This document shows positions 20,921 through 31,122 of a stretch of DNA of 64,000 nucleotides, one piece after another (position 1 is the first letter of the stretch; every line of letters begins with the position of its first letter). The notes beneath the pieces were generated by a model, which did not search any database, was not told the origin of the DNA, and was given only the letters and a program-made list of their open reading frames with translations. Location of the stretch: positions 279,519-343,518 of the forward strand of contig NZ_CP020663.1 in NCBI RefSeq assembly GCF_002381345.1, written 5' to 3'. Made by a program: the position numbers and the translations under genes. Origin of the DNA: Candidatus Enterovibrio altilux (lineage in GTDB: Bacteria; Pseudomonadota; Gammaproteobacteria; Enterobacterales; Vibrionaceae).

Positions 20921-21103
20921 GTTTATTCTCAATCAATTAAATCCACACACCATGAATAGTAGCCACAATTATACGGTTTATACTCAATCAACTTGAAGAT
21001 GAAGGCTTAAGCACTTGAAACTTATTATTTATTCTGGACGCCAAAAATCCTGCATTCTATATACAAATCAATTATGCTCAATCAGTTGATTATGATTTAG
21101 AGG

Positions 21104-21150
21104 GGCTTTGTTTCCTAAGTCAGAAGACTCAATGCTAAATAGGAAACAGA
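21104..21150. repeat. Miniature IS relic: two inverted termini with almost nothing between
   Basis: GGCTTTGTTTCCTAAGTCAG at 21104 is a near-consensus IS end, and about 20 bases on, TAGGAAACAGA forms the opposing end. This 47-bp object looks like an IS that lost its interior, or a MITE-like derivative. The surrounding bases 20933-21436 hold no gene and must contain the promoters of galE and the chemoreceptor. Confidence 0.6.
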
Positions 21151-21436
21151 TCTGATATTTATAATAAACTTTTTAAATACATGATCTGATAATCAATCAT
21201 CTCTTGAGAGTATCTGTTTTATTCGAGGCAATTGGCCACATGGATGACCTTTATGTATTAATGTGTCATTTCACTTCAAAAAAATTATTTATAATATAAC
21301 TTACTGAAATTCATTGATAATTTAAACTATATCGATCTAAATGGTTAATTTAAAAGAACCTTATTAATATCTTTTAAATTATTCGTCTAATATTAATTAT
21401 TAGAAATCTATTTCAATTAATAGAGGGTAATGTCGT

Positions 21437-23002
21437 ATGCAAATCAATAATCCTGTAACGGATAAGGGAATCAGATTCCCTGTCGATTACAATTTACTAT
21501 CCACGACTGATACTCGCGGGATCATTAAGTATGTTAGTGATGAATTCTGTGAAATTGCTGGATATACCCGCGATGAACTTATTGGTCAGCCTCATAACAT
21601 AGTTCGACATCCGTCAATGCCACCTGCAGCATTCGAAAATATGTGGAAGTATATAAAAAACGGTAAATCATGGATGGGCATGGTTAAAAATCGTGCTAAA
21701 AATGGCGATTATTACTGGGTAAATGCTTTTGCATCTCCAATTAAATCAAACGGTCAGATCGTTGAGTATCAGTCTGTTCGTATGGTACCAAATCAAAAAA
21801 TAATTGACAGAGCTGATAAATTGTATCAATTATTACTAGTGGGAAAGATACCGCTAGCACTTAAAATGCCAAGGAGTCGTATATGGCAACGCGCAGCAAT
21901 GTGGTTTGTAGCTGGTGCTATTCTTGCTAGCGGCGTAGGTTTTTTCGCAGGTTTTGCCGCATCAATTGGCGTTCAGTTGCTTGTATCTATTGTGGTGATT
22001 CATCGATTAACTCGTAGATTAGAAAATATCACTAAGCTTGCGCGAAACGCGTATGATAACCCATTAATGGAATATATTTATAATGGTACTATAGATGATA
22101 TTTCCGAAATTGAACTAGCATTGCAAATGCGTGAAACGGAGCTAAATGCTGTAGTTGGCAGAATCATGGATGGTGGAGATCAAGTCCTTTCGGCAGCTAA
22201 TTTGGCGCAAATAAATGGTCAGCAAACAGCGGATAACCTTGATAAGCAAAATATAGAAACAGATCAAATTGCTGCTGCAATTAATGAAATGTCTGCAACT
22301 GCTAACGATATGTCTGGTAACACGCAAGGTGCATCAGATGCAGCTACGAAAGCTCAAGAAACAACTCTTACTGGAATGGAAACAGTAAAAAAAACTGTTG
22401 GGGCCATTCAGAATTTAGCTAAGCAACTTAACGCTGCTTCAAGTGTAATAGCTGAACTTGATGAACACGGTAAACGTATTGGCACTGTGTCTGATGTTAT
22501 CCAAGGAATTGCAGAACAAACTAACTTACTTGCGCTCAACGCTGCGATTGAAGCAGCACGAGCTGGTGAGCAAGGTAGAGGTTTCGCCGTGGTGGCAGAT
22601 GAAGTACGTGCACTCGCGCAGCGGACTCAAGAGTCAACATCTGAGATCCAAGATGTGATCTTACAAATTCAAAACGGAACCAAACAGGCTGTTGAATCCA
22701 TGAAGCAAGGTATTGCACTGTCTGTTGACTGTGTATCCAGTGCGGAACTGGCGGGTGAAGTTCTTTGTAACTCTCAAGAGTTGGTGACTGACATCAATGA
22801 TAGAAACCATCAAATTGCTGCTGCGGTGCAGGAACAAGCCGCTATTTTTAACGAAATGGACATAAATATCCAATCAGTATCTAATGTTTCACAAGAGACC
22901 ATTGTTATCGCTAAAAAATCAGTGAATGAAGCTAAAGCACTTTATCAAGCGTTACAAGCGCAAAAATGTTTAGTGACTCAGTTCCGCCAAATAAATTCAT
23001 GA
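21437..23002 (+). CDS. PAS-domain methyl-accepting chemotaxis protein, Aer type
   Basis: 521 residues. An N-terminal PAS domain (about 15-110: LSTTDTRGIIKYVSDEFCEIAGY, HNIVRHPSMP) is of the Aer/FAD energy-sensing type. A membrane hairpin follows (about 150-190, FVAGAILASGVGFFAGFAASIGVQLLVSIVVI), then a short HAMP-like region and the MCP signalling domain with the hairpin tip motif NLLALNAAIEAARAGEQGRG (about 361-380). The start has AGAGGG upstream. It probably senses redox or oxygen and signals through CheW/CheA. That an aerotaxis receptor is kept intact suggests the cell is still motile or was until recently. The exact ligand is not deducible. Confidence 0.9.
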   Translation: MQINNPVTDKGIRFPVDYNLLSTTDTRGIIKYVSDEFCEIAGYTRDELIGQPHNIVRHPSMPPAAFENMWKYIKNGKSWMGMVKNRAKNGDYYWVNAFASPIKSNGQIVEYQSVRMVPNQKIIDRADKLYQLLLVGKIPLALKMPRSRIWQRAAMWFVAGAILASGVGFFAGFAASIGVQLLVSIVVIHRLTRRLENITKLARNAYDNPLMEYIYNGTIDDISEIELALQMRETELNAVVGRIMDGGDQVLSAANLAQINGQQTADNLDKQNIETDQIAAAINEMSATANDMSGNTQGASDAATKAQETTLTGMETVKKTVGAIQNLAKQLNAASSVIAELDEHGKRIGTVSDVIQGIAEQTNLLALNAAIEAARAGEQGRGFAVVADEVRALAQRTQESTSEIQDVILQIQNGTKQAVESMKQGIALSVDCVSSAELAGEVLCNSQELVTDINDRNHQIAAAVQEQAAIFNEMDINIQSVSNVSQETIVIAKKSVNEAKALYQALQAQKCLVTQFRQINS

Positions 23003-23036
23003 ATCATTGACATACCCATATAATTAAGATTCTAGA

Positions 23037-23751
23037 TTTTCAATGTTAATTTGGGCCATATGACTGCTAATAACTGACCGCTAAGTTACGCGAGTAATCC
23101 CGTTTTAAAAAAAGTTGCTCCTTTCCTTGGTTGGATAAGTGAAACCGCTTTTTTAATACAAACGATTTCGTAATATTGTTAATTCGTAAACACTATAGGC
23201 TGATATTGTATTGATTTTTAGCAAATTTGTTTGAGTAAGTTAGGTAGCACTGCACAGTCCATCACATTTAATGCACTTAACTAAGCAGCAATTATTTCCT
23301 GCGTATTTATATCTATCGCTAAATGTAACTTACACCTGACTCGCCGTTTCCCATCAGTGTTATGTTTTTACTTTCCATTCGCCTTCACCGTAGACGTTAA
23401 GCTCTGTAGAATCAAGGGATAAGTCCCTGATGGTTCTCTCAGTCTTCGTTTTGAACGCGGCATCAACCATTTTGGCTCGCTTGCTAATGCATAAATAGCG
23501 AGGACATAACAAAGGAATGAAAACAGAATTAATGAGTCCTTGCAGACCTCTCAGTGGCATTAAAAATACACATTTAACCATGAGGACCATCACAGTAGCT
23601 AAGTCACTAAATAAATGAGATCTCTCATGATTACCCTCCTTCCAGTTAGTTCTTTTGTAGCGAGGATCATTCATAAATCTGAATGCTTACATGAGCCTAA
23701 CTGGTTAGAGTTTTATTTAAAATTTAGTTCCTTTACTGAAAAAACACAGCC
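23037..23751 (-). mobile_element. IS5-like element, 3' end truncated (part A of chimeric unit)
   Basis: Minus-strand transposase remains, including an open stretch 23360-23674 with FSDLATVMVLMVK and LDSTELNVYGEGEWKVK. The right end is worn (TTACTGAAAAAACACAGCC). It abuts an inverted 3' piece at 23752. Confidence 0.8.
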
Positions 23752-23976
23752 GGTTACCATAAACATTACCTAGCAGAAACAGCAATGGTCCTAATTAAAA
23801 ATTTTTTAAATGGACATTGAATCTAAGAGATCATACAACTCAGGTTAACGGAACCTACACCATGATAAAAGCGTTAAATAAGCTGACAAAACTAGGTCTC
23901 CCTAGCACGAAAGCGATTGCCTACTAGCGAATTAGGTTGAAATTTATCATCTGAGCTCTAATTAGGAAAGAAAGCC
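23752..23976 (+). mobile_element. 3'-end fragment of IS5-like element (part B of chimeric unit)
   Basis: Starts at GGTTACCATAAACATTACCT and ends AATTAGGAAAGAAAGCC. Same junction and orientation as 8364/8365. Confidence 0.85.
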
Positions 23977-24242
23977 TGCTTCACCATGAGAACCGTCATA
24001 ATGAGCAAACTGATACACAACAGAAGTTTCTCAGCTTTACTTGGCTTAGTTTAATTCCATAGCTGAATAGCTTATTCATCAATCTAGAGTATTAGTCAAC
24101 CATGATTAATTAAAGCTTACTTATATTCCTTCAAGTCGATTCTTTTATAGTTAAATTTATCCATAGACTTGAATATTTAAATGAACCTGCCTGTTTAGAA
24201 CATAAATGGATAATGTAGTTCCCTAATTTAGTAAACAAACCG
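23977..24242 (-). mobile_element. 5'-part fragment of IS5-like element
   Basis: From CACCATGAGAACCGTCATAA to the worn end TTAGTAAACAAACC. A third IS piece butted onto the preceding chimera. Confidence 0.75.
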
Positions 24243-24325
24243 AAGAAAAGTGTAAAATTTAATAAAAGTGGAGAGCTCAAAACGGATGGATTTTTTATGT
24301 AAAAAGATATAGTAAGGCACAAAAT

Positions 24326-24343
24326 GGCCCAGTGGTCTGGGCC
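24326..24343 (-). terminator. Rho-independent terminator of the peroxiredoxin gene
   Basis: GGCCCAG/CTGGGCC forms a perfect stem around a four-base loop. Both flanks are T-rich in their own direction (minus strand ATTTTGTG, plus strand TCAGTATTTTTGTTTT), so it may work both ways. It lies about 93 bases past the stop at 24436. Confidence 0.8.
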
Positions 24344-24435
24344 TCAGTATTTTTGTTTTAGCTGCCTTGAGCTTTACGTTAATGCGTTAGGGGGAAGACA
24401 CTTCGCTGCATTATTCATGTTTATTTGAAATCTGA

Positions 24436-25038
24436 TTACAAGTCTTCAGCATGCTCAGATAAATAGGCTATTACGCCTTTTGGTGATGCGTCCATACCTG
24501 CTTTGCCTTCTTCCCACTGTGCTGGGCAAACTTCGCCGTTTTTTTGGTGAAAGCTAAGTGCGTCAACCATACGGAGCATTTCGTCAATGTTACGACCTAG
24601 TGGCAAATCATTAATCACTTGGTGGCGGACTACACCGTCTTCATCGATCAAGAAAGAGCCACGGAATGCGACGCCTACTTCTGGGTGCTCAACATCGTAT
24701 GCTCTACAGATCTCATGCTTAACATCAGCAACGAGCGGGTAAAAAATTTGACCAATACCACCAGCATTAATCGCAGTGTTACGCCATGCATTATGAGAGA
24801 ACTGAGAATCAATTGAAACACCTATTACTTCAACATCTTTCGTTTGAAAGTCTGCGTGACGCTTGTCAAATGCAATCAGCTCAGAAGGACATACGAAAGT
24901 AAAGTTCAGTGGGTAGAAAAACAAAACAGTTTTCTTATTTTTAATGAATTTTTTTAAGTTGAAATTTTCTACTATTTCACCATTGCCCAGTACTGCTGCT
25001 GCAGTAAAATCTGGGGCTTCACGCCCAACTAATACCAT
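24436..25038 (-). CDS. Typical 2-Cys peroxiredoxin (AhpC/TSA family)
   Basis: Reduces hydrogen peroxide and organic peroxides in the cytoplasm. The 200-residue protein has the peroxidatic Cys50 in NFTFVCPSE and the resolving Cys171 in GEVCPAQW, with the intact AhpC/Prx1 C-terminal arm. Sequence style (PDFTAAAVLGNGEIVENFNL) is that of the second AhpC-like protein common in Vibrio and relatives rather than E. coli AhpC; no ahpF is adjacent, so the reductant is unknown. It is a monocistronic gene with its own terminator. Confidence 0.93.
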   Translation of the reverse strand: MVLVGREAPDFTAAAVLGNGEIVENFNLKKFIKNKKTVLFFYPLNFTFVCPSELIAFDKRHADFQTKDVEVIGVSIDSQFSHNAWRNTAINAGGIGQIFYPLVADVKHEICRAYDVEHPEVGVAFRGSFLIDEDGVVRHQVINDLPLGRNIDEMLRMVDALSFHQKNGEVCPAQWEEGKAGMDASPKGVIAYLSEHAEDL

Positions 25039-25488
25039 TTTAAACTCCTACAATTTTTCAATATCCAGTATAAAACCAGCATTCCTTAATTAACTAAGCA
25101 TACTATAATGGAACAACTGAATTAAAAAAAGTGAATATGACAGATTAAACTAATCTGAAAAATCGATAATAAAATTAAAATTTCCCTCCTCGCTCGTAAA
25201 CAGTTCCCTGCCTTAATCACACTGTATGAAACGCAACATACATATATGGCTAAGCAACTGAAGAGTATTTTATTAGTTAGTCTACACTAAGTTAAGCATT
25301 GAAAATATAGATGAGTGGGTTGGTTTTCAACTTATTAGCACAATAACAAAATGTTAATTCTTTAATCCATGAGTGAATATATTATTTTACGAAATTTAGG
25401 GATTTTAGCACATCGCTAAAGCTTGACAGAACTGGCGTCCATGAACAAGAAACCAATGCATAGTACACTGCGGGTTGGGTGTCTACTG
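25039..25488. other. Non-coding region upstream of the peroxiredoxin gene
   Basis: Nothing gene-like on either strand. The first hundred bases next to 25038 must hold the peroxiredoxin promoter, but I cannot assign boxes or an OxyR site with confidence. Confidence 0.4.
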
Positions 25489-26185
25489 GAACTTTATTTT
25501 TTAATTTGAGTTCAGATACTAAATCCCAACATGATTCACTATGAAATAAGCTCTTTCGTTTTAGGCATACCTAGCACTGCAGCTTATTTAAAGCTTTTTT
25601 CGTAGCATTAGTTTCGCTAATCTAAGTATTGTGATCCCTGCGACTCAACGTTCCTCCGAAATTTTTTGACTTAAAACATTACCTTCTTTGATAGGAAACG
25701 TTTATGATAACCATACTTCATTTTCAAAAATTACTTCTTTTTTTGGTGGGATGAGTAGAATCTCTCGTTTAATACGAACGATTTCGTAACATTGTCTTAT
25801 GTCATAAGTTCCATTGCCTAATATTTTATGATTCTGCGGCAGGTATATTTGAATAGGTAGGTAGCATTTCACCGTCAGTCACATTTGATGAATTAAACTT
25901 AGCAGCAATGATGCCATGCATAGTGAGCAGCATGATAATGGCAGTTAAGTGAATTTAAAAACAGGTTAATAAATCTTTGCAGACCTCTCAATGGCACTTT
26001 AAATATGTATTTAACCATGATAACCATCGTAATGGCTCAGTTACCAAATAAACGAGGTCTCCCATGATAACCCAGCCTAGTTTAATTCCGTAGCTGAATG
26101 GCCTCTTCGTCAATCCAGAATGTTAGTGAGCTTCGACTGATTAAAGTTCGGTTATACTGCTCCTAGTTAGTTGTTTTGTAGCAAA
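25489..26185 (-). mobile_element. Internally deleted IS5-like element
   Basis: Begins GAACTTTATTTTTTAATTTGAG (worn end) and carries minus-strand transposase scraps. The middle is deleted and the right end is truncated at about 26185, where a second fragment starts. Confidence 0.75.
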
Positions 26186-26401
26186 AATCAGTTTCAAGTT
26201 CATATAGCAAATCCAAACATAATTCACTATTAAACAATCGTTTCGTTTTAGGTATACCTAGTCTGATCAACTGATTTAATGCTTTTATCATTGCGTAGGT
26301 CCCGCTAATCTGAGTTCGTGCTCCCTTAAGCTTAATATCCCCCCGAGTAGCTTTTTGACTCGAACCATTGCTGCCTCTACTAGGAAAAGCTTATGGTAAC
26401 T
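26186..26401 (-). mobile_element. 3'-end fragment of IS5-like element (part B of chimeric unit)
   Basis: Runs from the worn 3' end to GCTTATGGTAACT, stopping at the same transposase position as other part-B fragments. Confidence 0.8.
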
Positions 26402-27413
26402 AGCTTTGTTTCCTACATCAGGAAACTAAATTTTTAGATCTATAAATAATCTTTGCTGCAAAACAACTAACTGGAAGCAGTATAATCGAGCTTTAATCAG
26501 TCGTGGCTCACTAACATTCTGAATTGACGAAGAGGCCATTCAACTAGGGAATTAAACTAAGCTAGGTCATCATGGGAGACCTCTTTTATTTAGCAACTTA
26601 TCCATTGCGACGGTTTTTATAATCAGACGAATATTCTCAATGCAATTCATAGGTCTGTAAACATTCATTAATTCTATTTTTACATTTGTTCCACTACCAT
26701 TGTCATGCCCTCACTATCCATGTAGTAGCAAGCGAACCAAGATGATTAGCATCACGTTCAAGACAAAAAATATAGGAATCATCCAGTTCTTAACTATTAA
26801 TTCTGCGGGCGCAAAGTCTACGGCGATGGAGCATGGAAAGTAAAAAAATATTTCACTGATGGGAGACGCAAAGTTTAACATAAATAACATTGAATGGTAG
26901 ACATTAATGCGTATGAAATCATTGCTGCTAAATTGAGTGCATTAAATGTAACTGGCGATAAAATACTACTTAACTTGCTCAAACAAATCTACTAAAAAAT
27001 CCATGAAGTATCAACCGATAGTGCTTATGATATCAGACAATGTTACGAAACTATTCTTATTAAACGAGAGGTTCCGCTCACCCAACCAAAAAAGAAGCAA
27101 CTTTTAAAAACGAGGTACATCCGCGTAATTTAGCGGTCAGTTATTAGCAGTTATACGGTTCCAATCAGCATTGGGAAACAAGATATGGTTACCATAAATA
27201 TTCCCTGTCAGAGACGACAATGTTTAGAGTCAAAAAATCACTTGGGGGGGGACATTGAGCTTGAGAGATCGTAATGCTCAGATTAACGAAGCTTACTCTA
27301 TGACAAAAATGTTAAATAAGCTGACTGGGCTAGGTATTCCTAAAATAAAAGCGATTGTTTCATCGTTAACTATGTTGGGATTTGCTATCTGAATTTGAAT
27401 TAGGAAACAAAGC
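26402..27413 (+). mobile_element. Near full-length IS5-like element (part A of chimeric unit)
   Basis: Begins AGCTTTGTTTCCTACATCAG and ends GAATTAGGAAACAAAGCC, about 1.0 kb, with plus-strand transposase scraps in all frames. With 26186-26401 it mirrors the unit at 7313-8583. Confidence 0.85.
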
Positions 27414-27531
27414 CTGTAAATAAAAAATAGCTTACTTTTTAATTAATTAAATGTTAAAAAAATAAAGCTATTTTCAATGATATTATTATATAACACTTAA
27501 TCAAAACATTAAGTAACGAGAGGAAATTGGA

Positions 27532-28191
27532 ATGAATAAAGTTGCTGTTTTATTATCAGGAAATGGCGCTTTTGATGGCGCAGAGATCAACGAAGCAGTG
27601 TTGACATTACTTGCAATTGAAGAATCCGGGTTAGAATATCAAGTCTTTGCACCTAATCGTAATCAGCACCAAGTTATAAATCATATAACAGGCAATGAAA
27701 TGTTTGAAATTAGAAATATCATGGTTGAAGCAGCAAGAATTGCTAGAGGTAATATACAACCTGTAACGGAATGCAAAGCCAGTGATTTCTCTGCTTTATT
27801 CGTTGTAGGCGGTTTGGGTGTTGCAAAGAATTTTTCTAATTTTACACTCAAAGGTAGCAATTTATCAATACAACAGGACATTTCGTTTGTTTGTCATGAT
27901 TTTAAAAATATCAAAAAACCAGTGGGTTACATGTGTATTGCTCCAGTATTATTACCTTTAATATACGGTGAAGGAGTGTTAGTTACAATAGGTCATGATA
28001 AAGATACTGCTGCCTGTATTGAGTCGTTTGGTGGTCAGCACAAATTTACTGATGTCGATCAGACTGTCACTGACTTTGAAAATAAAGTAGTAACGACACC
28101 TGCTTACATGCTCGCTTCAAGTATATCAGAAGCTAAAAAAGGAATTGATAAACTTGTACGGGAGGTTAAGAAACTGATTTGCAAGGAGTGA
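27532..28191 (+). CDS. elbB: ElbB, DJ-1/PfpI-superfamily glyoxalase-like protein
   Basis: A 219-residue class I glutamine amidotransferase-like protein. Family motifs: VLLSGNGAFDGAEINEAV at the N-terminus, VINHITGNEMFEIRN, GGLGVAKNFSNF, the nucleophile elbow GYMCIAP (Cys about 135) and TTPAYMLASSISEAKKGIDKLV. E. coli ElbB has glyoxalase activity and affects isoprenoid output; its true role is unsettled. A GAGAGGAA ribosome-binding site precedes the ATG. In enterobacteria elbB often precedes mtgA; here a decayed recombinase element follows. Confidence 0.92.
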   Translation: MNKVAVLLSGNGAFDGAEINEAVLTLLAIEESGLEYQVFAPNRNQHQVINHITGNEMFEIRNIMVEAARIARGNIQPVTECKASDFSALFVVGGLGVAKNFSNFTLKGSNLSIQQDISFVCHDFKNIKKPVGYMCIAPVLLPLIYGEGVLVTIGHDKDTAACIESFGGQHKFTDVDQTVTDFENKVVTTPAYMLASSISEAKKGIDKLVREVKKLICKE

Positions 28192-28239
28192 ATTTTATTT
28201 CTGTTTTTAGTTCTCTTTCTGTAAAATCATTGATTTTGT

Positions 28240-28476
28240 GACGTCTCCCCACTCTATCTAACGATCCTTCTTGTTGTCTACGTAGTAATTAGTTTGTGAT
28301 GATAATTGCATCATCCTCCGCAAGCAGTAACAACTTGCCTAGCCGCTTTTAATCCTAGGGTACCTTCATAACGGATATTCAAAGCGGCATCTTAATCTCT
28401 ATCGCTATCTAAACATAAGATTACATTTGAATCGCCAACCCCGTTATACTTAGTGGTTAGTACCTTGTGGATACGT
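28240..28476 (-). pseudogene. Possible tail of an IS200/IS605-type TnpB gene
   Basis: The minus strand reads CLDSDRD, a stop, then DAALNIRYEGT and VVTACGG. This resembles the C-terminal zinc-ribbon/RuvC end of TnpB-like proteins (C..HDRDxNAAxNI) common in IS605 elements. The match is short and the frame has stops, so it may be coincidental. Downstream of elbB and next to the recombinase element. Confidence 0.35.
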
Positions 28477-28859
28477 CTACATAAAAGAGTCGTGAAATTT
28501 ACCATATACAACTTGATGTTGTTTCTTTAACTCACTATTTGCAGTTTCTAGCTCTCTCACTTTAGCCTTTAATGTTGAGATTAATGCATCTTTTAATGAA
28601 TCACTTGTTTTGGTCGATGCTTTAACTGCTACTATTTTTTGTCAGATGATTGATCTCGTATTCGCTTAATTCGCTCCGCAACGTCACTCTCTTTGTAGAG
28701 CCACGCTTTAGATACGCCAGCCTCTTCCGCTACAGTGTTAAAGTTAATGACCTCTTTCTTCTTTATCAACCGCTTGGTAGCTTCATTGGTCTTCTTTAAA
28801 GCTTCTTCTTTTTTTTCCCAGCGTTGGACTTTAAGCCAGAAGTATTTTTTATGCGCCAT
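28477..28859 (-). pseudogene. TnpC-like (DUF6262-like) HTH/coiled-coil protein of the recombinase element, frameshifted
   Basis: The open part (28632-28859) encodes 75 residues with a helix-turn-helix-like motif, INFNTVAEEAGVSKAWLYK. After a frameshift in a run of A near 28632 the reading continues KTSDSLKDALISTLKAKVRE and ELETANSELKKQHQVVYGK, a coiled coil, to a stop at 28477. HTH followed by a coiled coil is the layout of TnpC, the third protein of Tn554-type transposons. It starts one base after the large recombinase gene ends, so it was the last gene of the operon. Confidence 0.7.
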
Positions 28860-28860
28860 G

Positions 28861-31122
28861 TTATTTTACCTCTAGCGGTTCAATTATGTTAACGAGTGAT
28901 TGTTTAATTTTTTCGTTCATTTCTAGCTTCCTAGCCCAACCTTTGCTGGAGCATGTAGGAATGATCTCTTCTGTGCGGTTTAACTGATCTTTATGTTGAG
29001 GTAAATACCTGTGGTCAGTTCTAAAGTTTGGGCAAGTTAGACAAGCATTAGCATGTAGACAACTTCCCTGCACAACTGGTAACGAACACAAGCCATTAGG
29101 CAATGCTTGTACGGCGATATTCTTTTTAAGCCACTGAGAATCAATCGAGTCAGCATCACAGCCTTCACTGAAACTTTCTGCTACATCTGCAACGTCATAG
29201 ATAGCGCCTTTAATATCTGCCATCTTGTCATTGAATTTAGCGTATTCCTCTTTAAGAGTTTTATCCATAATATGAGCATAAATACTAGTCATTGTTAGTG
29301 ACTCATGACCTAAGTATCTCTGGACGATATGCTGTGCTACGCCATTATTAATCATTCGAGTTGCAGTTGTGTTCCTAAACATATGGAACGAAAAATGATA
29401 AATAGAGCCACTTTCACTAACAATATTGCGTTCTTGCGCCAGAGCGTTAATAATTTTTAATTAGCGTGCCCTTAGACCATGCCTTGCCAACTATGGGGTA
29501 AGGTCGCTTATTATCTTGTAACTTCGGGGGTTGGGAATAATAATTTCGTTGCCCCCATGAACTCTAAAATAACTTCATTTTGTTGTTCTTTGAGAACCTC
29601 TGCGGTCTCTTTGGTAATAGGGACAACATGTTCTTTCTTCATTTTGTATTGGTAATATTTTATGAAGTAATCACCTTGAGCGTCGGAGTAAATACAGTCA
29701 TAAGGCAGACCGCAGCATTCACTGATCTTCATTCCGACCTCTTGGAGAACCAGAAAGAAGCGCATGACATGAGGGTGTAACCCATCAATATTAGCATTTA
29801 ATTGGCTCATGACATATTCAGGAATGAACTTACGTAGGCTTTTCATTTCTTTGGGATAGTCTGAGTCTCTAATTAAACGAATAGCCCCCCGAACTCGACC
29901 ATAGCGGTGTCTTCGTACTATTCGATATATTGTCTGAAAAACGCAAGTCTTTTTTTATGCTTGTTTCTTTTAATTTTGTTGTCGACCAATTATAAAGCAT
30001 ATTCTCCATAACTGATCTATCAATTTCCTTTGGTGTGCAAGTCAAATTTATATCAAAAACGCTGCACCAAACATGCGAATTGATTGAAGGTTTGCAACTC
30101 ATGTTGCGCTTGATCTTGTTACATGACACGCTTTAATAAAGACTTTGGCTGAATCTATTAGCCAGTCAAATGGCAAATCACTAAAATTTAGTTTTATTGC
30201 GTCAGTCCCGCCCTTTAACTGAACTTCACCATCATTAAAAAACCATACATCATCACTTCCAAGCCTTTTTCTTGAAGTACATTCCTTGCAAATATCCTTA
30301 TGGTGTCGGTTAATCGTTGTTTCATGGATACCAAACTCTTCCATTAATTTTTTACGCTAAGATAGCCGCCAACAGGAATCGGATTGGTATTTATTGATTT
30401 GCCAGACCTTAACCTTTCAAGTGCGCCTAAAAAGGCTATGCATTCATCTGAGCGAACTTCCTTTTTTTGCTCAACAATCACATCCAAGATTGCGTTATGT
30501 ACATCGGGGTAACTTTTGCGAACTACAACGTCGAAAGACTTATTCATCTCAACTTCGCGGCAAACATCTTTAACAGTAATCTTTTGACCCGACTCAACCA
30601 ATCGATTAACAACTGCTACTAACTTGGCATTGGTTTTCTTATTTCCGAAAACTTCTGTTTCTGTTTGCTGTTTTGCAATTTCTTTTAGAACGTTAGGTAG
30701 TGCCTGATAGATATACGCATCATCAACCCCTGCCTCTTTTGCAACATTTACTGTATTTAATTTTGCAGAATTTGAGATGATATATGTTGCTTTATTTACG
30801 ATACGCTCAATGGCATCAAAGCATCGTTTTCTTGCATCAATGGCATGAACAGTGGTTCGATGGCTCGTACCTTTCCTCTTAACCACTTCAACATAACTCA
30901 TGACATCACGAAATTCACGATGAAGAACGGTAGAGGAAATACCAGCTTCTTTGACTATATTATTAAATATCAGTCTTGAGTTAGGCTCAATTTTAGTGGG
31001 ACAACCCATCATAATACGATCAATAGCCTCAATAGCTAACTTGCGTGTGTCGCCAAGTAATTCGTTTGTTTTGCATCCAGAGCTGTATTCTAGGTACTAA
31101 CGAGAGCAAGTTTACTGTTCAT
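28861..31122 (-). pseudogene. Large tyrosine recombinase (TnpB-like) with N-terminal HTH-repeat array, multiply frameshifted
   Basis: The apparent start ATG 31122 overlaps the end of the first recombinase (ATGA). The N-terminal third (about 31100-30290) has four related units of about 55 residues, each ending in a helix-turn-helix-like segment (NIVKEAGISSTVLHREF; NVAKEAGVDDAYIYQAL; DVCREVEMNKSFDVVVR; LMEEFGIHETTINRHH). Then come CKECTSRKRLGSDDVWFF, a core with GMKISECCGLPYD (Lys where recombinases usually have the first catalytic Arg), FHMFRNTTATRM and GHESLTMTSIYAH, and a Cys-rich tail (LPVVQGSCLHANACLTC) typical of Tn554 TnpB. At least five frameshifts or stops (about 31080, 30350, 30120, 29930, 29510, 29460) break it. 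Whether the HTH array and recombinase were one protein or two is not certain. Confidence 0.7.
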
